Below, piece after piece: positions 49,564 through 58,637 of a stretch of DNA of 64,000 nt (positions are counted from its first letter, which is position 1; the number at the start of each line of letters is the position of its first letter). Under the pieces are notes generated by a model. The model was not told the origin of the DNA. It ran no database searches and saw nothing but the letters and a program-made list of their open reading frames with translations. The stretch is taken from the NCBI RefSeq assembly GCF_029850875.1, contig NZ_JAOVAM010000004.1:124001-188000 (forward strand), given 5' to 3'. This DNA comes from Rothia similimucilaginosa. GTDB lineage: Bacteria; Actinomycetota; Actinomycetes; Actinomycetales; Micrococcaceae. The position numbers and the translations under genes were made by a program.

Positions 49564-50364
49564 TTACTTTGCGGTGCTGAAGCCGTACTCGGTGAGAATC
49601 TTCTTCGCCTCGTCGGAATTCTTCAACCATTCGTTGAACTTCTTCGCGGTCTCGGAGGAGGAGCCGGTCTTGCTCAGCGCTGCGGGGTATTCGTTGCGTT
49701 CCACGTCGGTTAGTTCGACCGAGCCGAGGTTGGCGCCCTTCTTCTTGGCTGCGGCGAGGTCAGTGGTGTAGATGAAGCCCGCATCGGCGTTGCCGGTGGT
49801 GACCTTGGTTGCTACGTCGGTGACCTTACTTTCGGTGGTTGCGTTCTTGAGGGTAATGTCGTGCTTCTTCAGTTCCTGGTGGGCGATGGTGCCGCAGGGA
49901 ACATCTTCTTTGCAGATGGCGACGACACCTTCGGTGGTCTTGAGGTCTTCGAGGCTGTTGATTTTGCCGGGGTTACCTTCGGCGGTGACGAGCACGAGCT
50001 TATTGGTGACCAGAACGTTGGTTTCGGAATTGGAGAACTGGTCGAGCTTCTTTGCCTTGTCCATGTTCTTGGTGTCTGCGGTAATGAGCAGGTCGGGGGT
50101 TGCACCCTGCTCGATCTGGTTGACGAGCTTTGCGGAGCCTTCGTAGACGAAGGTGATGTCTACGCCGGGGTTGGCGGCTTCGTACGCCTTTTCGAGGTCT
50201 GCACCGGCGTTGTTCAGGGAGGCTGCGGCAAAGACCTCAATCTTGCCGGAGGTAGTCTGGCTGGTCGTTGCAGATGCGGAGGAGGAGCCCTGGGTGGCGC
50301 CGCATCCGGTGAGGGCGAGGGTTGCAGCAGCGAGCGCACTGAGAGCTGCGAGGGGGGTCTTCAT
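49564..50364 (-). CDS. modA: Molybdate-binding lipoprotein
   Basis: Extracellular receptor of the molybdate importer. ATG 50364 gives 266 residues starting MKTPLAALSALAAATLALTG, then Cys: a lipoprotein signal with LTGC lipobox. EVFAAASLNNAGADLEKAYE and TFVYEGSAKLVNQIEQGATP, then TADTKNMDKA, are ModA landmarks of the oxyanion site. First gene of the modA-modB-moeA-moaC-mog-moaE run; divergent from moaA. Confidence 0.94.
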   Translation of the reverse strand: MKTPLAALSALAAATLALTGCGATQGSSSASATTSQTTSGKIEVFAAASLNNAGADLEKAYEAANPGVDITFVYEGSAKLVNQIEQGATPDLLITADTKNMDKAKKLDQFSNSETNVLVTNKLVLVTAEGNPGKINSLEDLKTTEGVVAICKEDVPCGTIAHQELKKHDITLKNATTESKVTDVATKVTTGNADAGFIYTTDLAAAKKKGANLGSVELTDVERNEYPAALSKTGSSSETAKKFNEWLKNSDEAKKILTEYGFSTAK

Positions 50365-50592
50365 GAAATTTGTTTCCTTAGTGGTTCGTACTCTTGCGGT
50401 GGTGAGGTGTTTCCCCGTCCGGGCTCTGTGCGAGGTTTTGCGTACGTCCCTAGCTTGTACGTGTTGTTTTCCTCGTGATGGTCTGCGGTGGCGCAGTTGT
50501 AACTTACCCTGCACACACTATGTACCGGGCGCCGGAACATGGAATAATCATATTGTCACCTGAAATATGCAAATTTTCCACATAGGTTTTAC
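50365..50592. promoter_or_regulatory. Divergent promoter region modA / moaA
   Basis: 228 nt between the two divergent cofactor operons, AT-rich near moaA (aataatcatatt around 50544-50555). No Moco-riboswitch-like fold or ModE-type palindrome could be recognised by eye. Oxygen, nitrate or molybdate control of both operons from here is an inference. Confidence 0.4.
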
Positions 50593-51804
50593 ATGGCGTA
50601 CACGGCAAATTCGGCCTCTTCTGAGCTCATTGCGGGCCCAATGTTAAGCACCTTATCTTCTGCGGAGGATAATGGGGCTGCTTTTGTGACGCCCAAAAAA
50701 TCTGAGAGTGGCGTCAAGGTACAGCGTAAGCTCCCGAATATTACGAATAGCGGTCCGCTCTTGGACCGTTGGGGTCGTGTGGCGACTGATCTTCGTATCT
50801 CTCTGACCGATAAATGTAATCTTCGTTGCATTTATTGCATGCCGGCGGATGGTTTACAGTGGCTCCCGAAGGAGAATCTGCTCTCCGCCGAGGAGATTGC
50901 GCGCCTTGCCGACATTGCGATTACTGAGCTGGGCGTTGAGGAGATCCGCTTTACCGGTGGCGAGCCGCTGGTGCGCGCCGATTTAGTGGATATTATTTCC
51001 CGCATCCATCAGGCGCATCCGGATGTTCCGCTTGCTATTACGACGAACGGTATTGGTTTGGAGAAGCGTGCCTCCGCGCTGGCGGAGGCTGGTCTGACTC
51101 GTATCAATGTTTCTCTGGATACGATTTGCCGTGAGACCTTTGCCGAGCTGACCCGCCGAGATAAGCTCGACGCCGTGCTCAAGGGTATTGACGGTGCAGC
51201 GGAGGCTGGCCTGTGGCCCATCAAGATTAATGCTGTGCTGATGCCGGGTCTGAATGATGACCAGGCTCCGGAGCTTCTGCGCTGGGCGTTGGCGGGCGGC
51301 TATCAGCTGCGTTTCATTGAGCAGATGCCGTTGGACGCTGATAACCGTTGGACCCGTGAGGGCACGATTACTGCCGCTGAAATTCGCGAGAAACTCTCGG
51401 CTGAGTACGTTCTGGGTTCGGTGGCGGAGGCGCGTGGCGACTCCCCCGCCCAGCTGTGGGAGGTATACCCGCTCGGTACTGCCCTGGATGAGGCTGGCTT
51501 CCCGGCTGACGATACCGAGTCGCTGGGGCGTGTGGGTATTATTGCCTCGGTGACGGAGTCGTTCTGCAATGCGTGCACACGCACCCGCCTAACGGCGGAC
51601 GGTAAGATTCGCTCCTGTTTGTTCTCCGACACCGAGACCGATTTGATGCAGCTTCTGCGTTCTGGTGCCAACGATAAGCAGCTAGCTCTGCGTTGGCGTG
51701 AGGGCATGTGGTTTAAGCCGCGCGCCCACGGTAAAGAAGACGCTGACTTCGATATTGAGGAGTTCGCTAAGGCGAGCCGCTCGATGAGCGCTATTGGTGG
51801 CTAG
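50593..51804 (+). CDS. moaA: GTP 3',8-cyclase (radical SAM)
   Basis: First step of molybdenum cofactor synthesis: cyclises GTP with a SAM radical. 403 residues. N-terminal 4Fe-4S motif CNLRCIYC (Cys 75, 79, 82) followed by RFTGGEPLVR; the C-terminal cluster is in CNACTRTRLTADGKIRSC; the chain ends in Gly-Gly, which family members need for activity. The first ~45 residues are an extension; a start at Met 17 is possible because the ribosome site before 50593 is weak. First gene of the moaA-moaD-mobA-moeA2 group. Confidence 0.95.
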   Translation: MAYTANSASSELIAGPMLSTLSSAEDNGAAFVTPKKSESGVKVQRKLPNITNSGPLLDRWGRVATDLRISLTDKCNLRCIYCMPADGLQWLPKENLLSAEEIARLADIAITELGVEEIRFTGGEPLVRADLVDIISRIHQAHPDVPLAITTNGIGLEKRASALAEAGLTRINVSLDTICRETFAELTRRDKLDAVLKGIDGAAEAGLWPIKINAVLMPGLNDDQAPELLRWALAGGYQLRFIEQMPLDADNRWTREGTITAAEIREKLSAEYVLGSVAEARGDSPAQLWEVYPLGTALDEAGFPADDTESLGRVGIIASVTESFCNACTRTRLTADGKIRSCLFSDTETDLMQLLRSGANDKQLALRWREGMWFKPRAHGKEDADFDIEEFAKASRSMSAIGG

Positions 51805-51907
51805 AAAAACCGCTGATTCATCAGCCGAAGGTGCCGGATAAGGCTTTTTACCGGCATCTTGCACCCGTGATTTTCGGCTGTTCCCTGACTTAGGATTGAG
51901 GAGCATT

Positions 51908-52174
51908 ATGCAGGTTCATTTTTTTGCTGCCGCACGTTCAGCGGCGGGTATCGCGCAGCTGTCGGTGCCCCTGGCGCAGCTGTCGTCTGCGACTCTTGGT
52001 GCGCTGATTGAGTATCTGGGTCAGAGTTTGGAGGGTACGACCCCTTCGGGTCTGACTCTTGCGCAGGTGATGGAGCAGTGCTCGTTCCTGGTCAATGGTG
52101 CCCGTTCGGATACTCAGGCGCCCCTACAGGATGCCGATCGTGTGGACGTTCTGCCTCCCTTTGCGGGTGGATAA
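51908..52174 (+). CDS. moaD: Molybdopterin synthase small subunit
   Basis: Ubiquitin-fold sulfur carrier whose C-terminal Gly-Gly becomes a thiocarboxylate. ATG 51908 follows GAGGAG; 88 residues ending DRVDVLPPFAGG. An in-frame TTG four codons upstream overlaps the ribosome site and is rejected. The stop overlaps the next ATG as TAATG. Confidence 0.92.
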   Translation: MQVHFFAAARSAAGIAQLSVPLAQLSSATLGALIEYLGQSLEGTTPSGLTLAQVMEQCSFLVNGARSDTQAPLQDADRVDVLPPFAGG

Positions 52175-52872
52175 TGCGGGCGGATAAGATGCCCGGTTCT
52201 GTACTTCCCGCTGAGGGCGATTTTTCATGCGCCGCAGTCGTTGTCGCCGGAGGCGCTTCTCGCCGCCTGAACCACGTGCCGAAGGCGTCCTTGTCTGATG
52301 GTACGAGCACTCTGCTGGATTGTGCTCTGAAGGCGGTGGCCGCCGCATCCCCACGCGTGGTGGTGGGCCCTGAGAGCTTGCCATTGCCGTCTGGGGTGTT
52401 ACGTACTCGTGAGGATCCGCCGTTTTCCGGGCCTGCCGCGGCGATTCATGCCGGTTTGGAGTGTATTGCGGCCGATTGTGAGCGCTCGCAGATTCCTGTG
52501 CCCGACTGGTGTCTGATTTTGGGTGTGGATACTCCGCGTATTGCCCCGGCGGTTCAGCAACTAATCACTGCGGCGCAGAGTGTCGAGCAGGCTTATGCAG
52601 AACAGTCAGCTCTCTCCCTCACTGATTCTGAAACATCGGCAGGTTTCTGGGGGGTTTCTGAGGGTATCTATCAGCCGCTGGTTGGTATTTACCGTTTTGG
52701 GGCGATTCGCTCGGTGTTTTCGGCCGGCACCACCGACGCTTCTGTTCGTTCTTTTTTGCGTCGTCTGAACCCTACTGCGGTTCAGATGTCTGCCGCTGAT
52801 ACCGCCGATGTTGATACGTGGGAGCAGGCGCAGGCGCTGGGTTATACGACGTCGCTCTGGTCAAGCTATTAG
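52174..52872 (+). CDS. mobA: MobA-like molybdenum cofactor guanylyltransferase
   Basis: NTP-transferase fold; in MobA it joins GMP to the cofactor, giving the MGD form that NarG needs. ATG 52174 overlaps the moaD stop; 232 residues. The loop VVVAGGASRRLNHVPKASLSDG is the nucleotide-binding motif (usual form LAGGxSxRMGxDK, here diverged: Leu-Asn-His replace Met-Gly), and LILGVDTPRIAP is the metal-binding D region. The divergence leaves some doubt about function, but context supports it. Confidence 0.82.
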   Translation: MRADKMPGSVLPAEGDFSCAAVVVAGGASRRLNHVPKASLSDGTSTLLDCALKAVAAASPRVVVGPESLPLPSGVLRTREDPPFSGPAAAIHAGLECIAADCERSQIPVPDWCLILGVDTPRIAPAVQQLITAAQSVEQAYAEQSALSLTDSETSAGFWGVSEGIYQPLVGIYRFGAIRSVFSAGTTDASVRSFLRRLNPTAVQMSAADTADVDTWEQAQALGYTTSLWSSY

Positions 52873-53013
52873 CAGCTGAGATACCGCAGTGTGATATTAG
52901 GGTCTGACTACGAGTACCCTAGGTGATAAGTCTTGGCTTTAGATGCCGTGTACATGTAGCGTTTTTGAGCTCGCGCGCTGTTGCGCGTCCCGCACACACT
53001 TTTACGAGGTACG

Positions 53014-54327
53014 ATGTCTCACCATATTCCTTCTGTTTCGTGGCAGCAGGCCCGCCAGATTTTGCATGAGCAGGGCCTGGAGATTGCTCACCATGTGAAG
53101 ACGGAGTCTTTACCGCTGCTGGTGACGATTGGCCACTATTTGGCGGATGATGTTTATTCGATGATGCCGGTGCCCCACTACAGCTCTTCGGCGATGGACG
53201 GTTACGCTGTGGCGGGTACGCCTCCGTGGCGTCTGGTGACCCCGGCGTATCCGGAGGATTCTCGCGCAAATATTCACCGTCTGACAGTTCCTATTGCACC
53301 GGGGGAAGCCACCCCGATTCTGACGGGTGGGTTGATTCCTGAGGGTACTGAGGCAATTGTGCGCGAGGAGCATTCGCGCCTGTATGAGGGTGCGGAGGCT
53401 TCGTCTCGCCCTGGTGTAGCTGCTCATTTGGAGACTCAGTCCAGTATTCATTACCTGGATATGGCGGAGGGTTTTGAGACTCCGGCTCCTGGTACTGATA
53501 TTCGCCATGCTGGTGTTGAGTTGGAACGTGGCGAGTTGTTGGCGCGCCATGGTGACCGTATTTCTGCGCGTATGGCGGCGTTTTTGGGCATGAATGGTTT
53601 TGATGAGTTGCCGGTGTACTCCCCGATTCCGGTGCGTTGTGCGTTTACGGGTAACGAGGTTATTACCTTTGGTGTGCCTGCGCCGGGGCAGGTGCGTGAT
53701 GCTTTTGGCGGCTTTATGGAGCATGCGATTATTTCTGCAGGCTGTGAGGCACGCCCTTCAACTCGTTTGGCGGATGTTGAGTCTGAGTTCCGCACGTTCT
53801 TAGCTACATCTACAGCTCGTGTGCTGGTGTTTACAGGCGGGTCGAGCACCTCGGGTGTTGATTTGGTGCGTAAGGTGCTCAACGATATGGGTGCGACGTA
53901 CCTGTTTGAGTCGGTGGATGTGCGTCCGGGTCATCCTGCTTTGGCCGCGCGCTTGCAGGTTCCGGAGACGGGCCCAAATTCTGGTCGTGAGCGTTTTGTG
54001 TTGGGTCTGCCGGGTAATCCTTTGGCAGCATACACGGCTTTGTATTCGTATTTGCCACCGCTTTTGGCTGGTATGAGGGACATGTCCCTACCGGAGCTGG
54101 ATTCGGCTGTTTTGGGTGAGCCGGTTGATACTTTGCGTAAGCCAGCGGGGGTTCGTCTGTTACCGGTGTTGGTGCGTGATGGTGTGTCGTATCCTCTACC
54201 GAAGTCAGCGTCGCATATGTTGTCGTCGTTGGCAGCAGCTACTCATTGTGCGGTGTTAGATGATTCTTCGGTCTGCGGTTCTGCCCATGAGGTGGGGGCT
54301 CGAGTGCCGATTATTCCGGTACTGTAG
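53014..54327 (+). CDS. moeA2: Molybdopterin molybdenumtransferase, paralogue 2
   Basis: Second MoeA-type protein. ATG 53014 follows ACGAGG; 437 residues starting MSHHIPSVSWQQARQ. Signatures: PHYSSSAMDGYAVAG, PILTGGLIPEGTEAIVREE, VFTGGSSTSGVDLVRKV and GLPGNPLAAYTALYSY. The substrate loop TGGSSTSGVD differs from the TSGGISHGKYE loop of paralogue 1, so the two may differ in metal loading or partner. 141 nt after mobA. Confidence 0.9.
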   Translation: MSHHIPSVSWQQARQILHEQGLEIAHHVKTESLPLLVTIGHYLADDVYSMMPVPHYSSSAMDGYAVAGTPPWRLVTPAYPEDSRANIHRLTVPIAPGEATPILTGGLIPEGTEAIVREEHSRLYEGAEASSRPGVAAHLETQSSIHYLDMAEGFETPAPGTDIRHAGVELERGELLARHGDRISARMAAFLGMNGFDELPVYSPIPVRCAFTGNEVITFGVPAPGQVRDAFGGFMEHAIISAGCEARPSTRLADVESEFRTFLATSTARVLVFTGGSSTSGVDLVRKVLNDMGATYLFESVDVRPGHPALAARLQVPETGPNSGRERFVLGLPGNPLAAYTALYSYLPPLLAGMRDMSLPELDSAVLGEPVDTLRKPAGVRLLPVLVRDGVSYPLPKSASHMLSSLAAATHCAVLDDSSVCGSAHEVGARVPIIPVL

Positions 54328-54415
54328 ACCGGGGTTGCCAACCGGTGGAGTGGAAGGCACAGTAGAAAAGCGCTTTTTCATGCTTTCTGGGCTCAGGTAG
54401 ATTCTGTGGAGAGGG

Positions 54416-54450
54416 TATAGTAGAGAGAGATATGTCAATCGTTTAGCACA
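54416..54450 (+). promoter_or_regulatory. Promoter and operator of the sucrose regulator gene
   Basis: A TATAGT -10 box (54416-54421) is followed by a 20-bp operator-like site (54431-54450; tatgtcaatcgtttagcaca) matching 15 of 20 bases of the site before the PTS gene. It lies 15 nt before the GTG start, downstream of the likely transcription start, which suits autorepression. Confidence 0.65.
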
Positions 54451-54465
54451 CCGAAGGGAGCCCCT

Positions 54466-55542
54466 GTGGCTAAGCCCAAACTCAGCGATGTTGCAGCCCG
54501 CGCAGGGGTCTCTCCCACCACTGTATCCCGCGTCCTCAATAACCGCGGCTACCTCAGCGAAAGCACCCGCGCCAAAGTCCACAACGCAATGCGGGAACTC
54601 GGCTACCGGCCCAACGCTATCGCCCGCAGCCTGCAGGGTCAGCGCTCACAGACGGTCGGCCTCATCTTCCCGACGGTCGCAAACCCCTTCTACGGGGAGA
54701 TGGTGTACCGTCTCGAGAGCTACCTGGCCGAAGCAGGCTACCGGGTCATTCTCTGCAATAGCGATGACCACCCCGAACAAGAGAAGCGCTACCTGGAGAT
54801 GCTCTTCTCCAACCAGGTAGACGGCATTATCAGCGGCGCCCATTCCGATGCGCTAGTGAACATTCCCCACGCCCAAGCTCCCCTGGTGACCGTAGACCGC
54901 CTTGAAAGCGGCTTCTACCCGAACATCCGCTCCGACAACTACGGAGGCGCTCGCGCCGCCACGGAGCATCTGATCGCCACAGGCGCGCAGAGTATTGTGC
55001 ACGTGACTTCGACCCTGGGTGAACACAATGAGCGTCAGCGCGGCTACCGTGAGGCAATGCTTGAGACTAATCTAATGCCGGAGTTCGTGGAGCTGGGCTT
55101 CCGCCCCCCACTGGGCATCAAGCGTGAGGTGCTCTACCGCTACCTGGATGAGCGTGCGGAGAGCCCCGAGTCAGTGGAGGCGGTCTTCGCCTCGAACGAT
55201 AATTACGCCGCTCTCACCCTGGGCTGGGCGCGTGCGCGCGGAATCCGCGTTCCCGAGGATTTCCAAGTGATTGGCTACGACGGCACTCAGAGCATTCAGC
55301 TGCTCATGCCGGAGCTTGCGACCGTGGTTCAGCCGATTGATGGTATAGCGAAGCGTACCGCACAGCGTCTGTTGGAGCTCATTGAGCTACAGCAGAGAGA
55401 ATGTACTGAGGCAGACACTCCCCCAATCAGCCAGCCTGAAGATATACTTCCCGTTGAGCTCTACCTGGGAGCAACGGTGCGCTCTATCCCGAATCTGGAT
55501 CAGATTCAGCCTGATATGTCTGCCCCTGATGAGCTCCAATAA
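54466..55542 (+). CDS. scrR: LacI-family sucrose operon repressor
   Basis: DNA-binding regulator, 358 residues. GTG start at 54466 with GAAGGGAG upstream. The N-terminal helix-turn-helix is LSDVAARAGVSPTTVSRVLN (about 6-25) and the hinge region follows to about 60. The periplasmic-binding-type core has TVGLIFPTVANPFYGEM, VFASNDNYAALTLGWARARG and VIGYDGT. It is adjacent to the sucrose PTS and hydrolase genes and shares an operator-like sequence with the PTS promoter. The effector is probably sucrose-6-phosphate or fructose by analogy. Confidence 0.88.
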   Translation: MAKPKLSDVAARAGVSPTTVSRVLNNRGYLSESTRAKVHNAMRELGYRPNAIARSLQGQRSQTVGLIFPTVANPFYGEMVYRLESYLAEAGYRVILCNSDDHPEQEKRYLEMLFSNQVDGIISGAHSDALVNIPHAQAPLVTVDRLESGFYPNIRSDNYGGARAATEHLIATGAQSIVHVTSTLGEHNERQRGYREAMLETNLMPEFVELGFRPPLGIKREVLYRYLDERAESPESVEAVFASNDNYAALTLGWARARGIRVPEDFQVIGYDGTQSIQLLMPELATVVQPIDGIAKRTAQRLLELIELQQRECTEADTPPISQPEDILPVELYLGATVRSIPNLDQIQPDMSAPDELQ

Positions 55543-55566
55543 GAAGCTCCTCTATCCTTTAAAGAT

Positions 55567-55610
55567 AAAAATCCGCCCCACCGTGCGAGTGCTCACAGTG
55601 GGGCGGATTT
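55567..55610. terminator. Terminator of scrR
   Basis: aaaatccgccccac (55567-55580) pairs with gtggggcggatttt (55597-55610), then ttatat. A 14-bp perfect stem with T-runs on both strands, so bidirectional. Confidence 0.92.
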
Positions 55611-55634
55611 TTTATATACATTTATTGGTTTGTG

Positions 55635-56302
55635 TTAGCGCCCGGAAGTTTTAGAAGTTACACTGAACAATCTCGGTCGAGCGGTGCCGGGGTGGACCAT
55701 GTCGACGGCGTGTGCGTCAGAGAAGATACCGTATAGCGGCCCAAGAGAGTGGAATCCGTAGCACTCGTAGAGGCGTGCACTGTCATAGGTTGACGTCTCG
55801 AGGTAGGCGGGGTAGTCGCCGATGCGTTCAGTACCGTAATCAAGGAGCTGGGAGTCGATACCACTGCCTCGGTACTCTTCAAGAACACCGATGTTGAAGA
55901 GGTACCAGCGCTTGTGTGCGGGGCGGTACTTGAGCAGATGCAGCTCCATCATAATGGATCACATCAGGGTTTACAGCCGAGAGCCTTGTAGTAGGTACCA
56001 ATCTGCTTGAGCTCGTTAGCATAAGAACCTTCGTGGGATTCGGGGGTGCCCCAGAGGCAGACACCCACAATCTTGCCGCTAGAGCCATCAGTAGCAATGT
56101 CGATACGTCCGCAGCCTTGAAAGTTACCGTAGATCTGCAGAGTCATGATAGCGCGGAGCTTGACAAGTTCCTATCGATGGCTACCGCCTGCAATGACTGC
56201 CATCATGTCGGAATCTCCATCAAATGCGGCAATCAGCACCTCGAGCGCATTTGCATATTCATCAGGCTCGGCGGTGCCGACAGTATAGGAAGCTGAGGTC
56301 AT
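55635..56302 (-). pseudogene. GNAT-family N-acetyltransferase, broken
   Basis: The ATG at 56302 opens MTSASYTVGTAEPDEYANAL, then EVLIAAFDGDSDM; an in-frame TAG follows GGSHR (about 56171-56173). The frame then continues through ELVKLRAIMTLQIYGNFQG and IVGVCLWGTPESHEG to a stop at 55964. The C-terminal half continues in another frame (55952 to 55635): NIGVLEEYRGSGIDSQLLDYG, the acetyl-CoA loop (RGxG), then YLETSTYDSARLYECYGF, typical of the family. So there is at least one nonsense mutation and one frameshift. Substrate unknown. Confidence 0.85.
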
Positions 56303-56500
56303 ATTCACTCTTGACAAAAGCTTGAAAATATACATAAATATTAGCTGGATTATTCACTCCTGGCTAATGAATCATACGTTATCAATACATTTTTTATGGT
56401 CATCCATTAAATGTGTGTTAACTTAAGCTTATATTGCACTATTATGCATAATTTTTGCGCATATTTATTCATAGATATTTTCACACTTTTATAGGAAAAA
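56303..56500. other. AT-rich intergenic region
   Basis: About 200 nt, strongly AT-rich, upstream of the broken GNAT gene and downstream of the PTS gene. No gene seen; contains a ttatgcataa palindrome near 56443. Confidence 0.45.
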
Positions 56501-56547
56501 ATGTACACCCCACACCAGCTCTAGGAAGAGCGGTACAGGGTGTACAT
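56501..56547 (-). terminator. Terminator of the sucrose PTS gene
   Basis: atgtacaccc (56501-56510) pairs with gggtgtacat (56538-56547), with gctct/agagc inside. On the minus strand the stem is followed by tttttcct. A strong intrinsic terminator 33 nt past the stop. Confidence 0.9.
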
Positions 56548-56579
56548 CACGTTGAGGTTATACTCATTAAGAGTGCAGA

Positions 56580-58553
56580 CTATGCATTAGCCTTTGCCTT
56601 CAGCGCAACCTTCAGAAGCGAATCTACGCTGGTCACCGATGCGCCCGAAGCCTGAATATCCTCAACCGAAGCAGCCGCCTTCTTGGCATTGGTAATCACC
56701 ATGGGGGTTGCCAGCGGGTAGCCAGCAGCCTTGATAGCGGGAATATCGAACTCAGCGATGATGTCGCCACGCTTGACGGTGTCACCCTTAGCAACCTTGG
56801 GCTCAAAGTGCTTGCCGTCGAGCTCAACGGTGTCCATGCCGATGTGCATCAGCAGGTCCAAACCATCCTCGGTGCGCAGGCCGTATGCGTGGCCGGTGGG
56901 GAATGCAACGGTGATCTTGCCGTCAGCCGGTGCGTAGAGCTTACCTTCGGTGGGCTCCACTGCGGTGCCCGCACCCAGTGCACCGGAGGAGAAAGTAGGA
57001 TCCTTAACGTCAGCCAGCAGAACCACTGAACCGACCATGTGGGAACCGATTTCGACGCTCTCGCCAACCTCAGATGCTACAGCGGCGGCGGGAGCCGCGG
57101 CAGCAACAGCGGGTGCCTCAGCTTCCTCAGTGTTGCCAGCCTCGACCCTCTTGCCCCAGATGAAGGAGGCAACGAAGGCGATAACGGTGGTCAGGATGAG
57201 GCAGCCGAAGAAGCCAGCCCAGCCCGCGCCGGTAGTGGGGCTAATGGAGGGGAAGCCGATGTAACCAGCGGCTCCCAGAGCAATTGCTTTCACATTCAGG
57301 ATAGAAGCAACCATTGCACCGATACCTGCGGAAACAATAGCAATGTAGAAGGGCCAGCGCAGAGCCAGGTTCACACCGAACATTGCGGGCTCGGTAATAC
57401 CTAGGAATGCCGAGGGTGCAGATGCCGAAGCAATGCCCTTAATCTTCTTGTTCTTGGTGGTCAGCGCAACACCGGCTGCCGCAGCACCCTGAGCCACGTT
57501 AGACATCGACGCGACGACAAAGATGAAGGAACCTCCGGTTGCCCACAGGCTCATCTCGATGGGCGGGAATGCCTGGTGCATACCGGTCATCACGATGAAT
57601 GCGTAGAAGGTACCAAAGAGCAGACCGCCGAGCGGGCCAGCAACGGTGTAGAGCCAGTTAATGCCCTCACCTAGCCAGGTGCCCAGCTGGAACATCGGGG
57701 GGCCGACCAGCAGGAAGGTCAGGAAGCCGGTAATAAGGATGGTCAGAGTGGGGGTGAAGATAAAGTCGATGGTGCCCTTGAGGACCTTGTGGAAGAACTT
57801 CTCGATGTGGGACAGGATGAATGCAACCAGCATGATGGGCAGCACGGTACCCTGGTAACCCGCCTGCTGAACCTGCAGACCGAAAAGGTTCCAGTACTTC
57901 ATCGGGTCGGTGCCTTCAGCACCCGCCAGAGATGCTGCGACGTTGTAGCCGTTCATCAGGGCCGGGGAAACCATTGCGGCACCCATGGTCAGACCGAGGT
58001 AGGGGTTACCACCGAAGACCTTGGTGGCGGAGAAGCCGACCAGCACGGGCAGGAAAGCGAAGGGAGCTGCGGAGAGCAGGTTGATGATGTCTGCAAAGTC
58101 AGCCCACTCGGGATGCATTGCAATGAAGCTCTCGGGACCAAAGATACCCTTAGAAGTCAGCACGCTGTTGATTGCCATCAGCATACCGCCACCGACCAGC
58201 ACCGGGATGAGCGGCACGAAGATGTCAGCGATGGTCTTGATGAAGCGGGAAACGATATTACCCTGCTTGGAGGCGATTTCCTTGAGATCATCCTTAGATG
58301 CTTCGGGTGCGCCAGCGGCGATGAGGTGCTTGTGTACCTCGTTGACGTCACCGGGGCCGACGATGATCTGAAACTGACCAGCATTGAGGAAGCTGCCCTT
58401 GAGATCCTCGTCGTTGTCGATTGCTGCCTGGTCTACCTTGTCCTGATTCTTCAGTACGAGGCGAAGGCGGGTTGCGCAGTGTGCAGCTGCAACGATGTTG
58501 CCGGCACCACCGACGTCCTTCAGCACGCGCTGTGCCACTGACTTGTGGTCCAC
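56580..58553 (-). CDS. scrA: Sucrose-type PTS transporter, fused EIIB-EIIC-EIIA
   Basis: Imports and phosphorylates sucrose at C6 using phosphate from HPr. GTG start at 58553, 7 nt after AGGAG; 657 residues. EIIB with phospho-Cys 26 in AAHCATRLRLVLKNQ; EIIC about 110-460 with the conserved GITEPAMFGVNL and PPIEMSLWA; an Ala/Pro/Glu linker near 480-505; EIIA with phospho-His near 570 in LLMHIGMDTVELDG. The beta-glucoside family has the same layout; the sucrose assignment rests on the neighbouring GH32 hydrolase. Confidence 0.9.
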   Translation of the reverse strand: MDHKSVAQRVLKDVGGAGNIVAAAHCATRLRLVLKNQDKVDQAAIDNDEDLKGSFLNAGQFQIIVGPGDVNEVHKHLIAAGAPEASKDDLKEIASKQGNIVSRFIKTIADIFVPLIPVLVGGGMLMAINSVLTSKGIFGPESFIAMHPEWADFADIINLLSAAPFAFLPVLVGFSATKVFGGNPYLGLTMGAAMVSPALMNGYNVAASLAGAEGTDPMKYWNLFGLQVQQAGYQGTVLPIMLVAFILSHIEKFFHKVLKGTIDFIFTPTLTILITGFLTFLLVGPPMFQLGTWLGEGINWLYTVAGPLGGLLFGTFYAFIVMTGMHQAFPPIEMSLWATGGSFIFVVASMSNVAQGAAAAGVALTTKNKKIKGIASASAPSAFLGITEPAMFGVNLALRWPFYIAIVSAGIGAMVASILNVKAIALGAAGYIGFPSISPTTGAGWAGFFGCLILTTVIAFVASFIWGKRVEAGNTEEAEAPAVAAAAPAAAVASEVGESVEIGSHMVGSVVLLADVKDPTFSSGALGAGTAVEPTEGKLYAPADGKITVAFPTGHAYGLRTEDGLDLLMHIGMDTVELDGKHFEPKVAKGDTVKRGDIIAEFDIPAIKAAGYPLATPMVITNAKKAAASVEDIQASGASVTSVDSLLKVALKAKANA

Positions 58554-58609
58554 GCTCGCTCTCCTTTGTTTGGGGCACCACCGTATGATGCTTTGTGAAT
58601 GGGGTGGGG

Positions 58610-58633
58610 TGACATGTCTGCATGTGCATGTCA
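58610..58633. promoter_or_regulatory. Possible second operator in the PTS leader
   Basis: tgacatg (58610-58616) and catgtca (58627-58633) repeat the TGACAT half-site of the main operator as perfect 7-bp arms with 10-bp spacing, between promoter and start. The longer spacing makes it uncertain. Confidence 0.35.
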
Positions 58634-58637
58634 TGTA

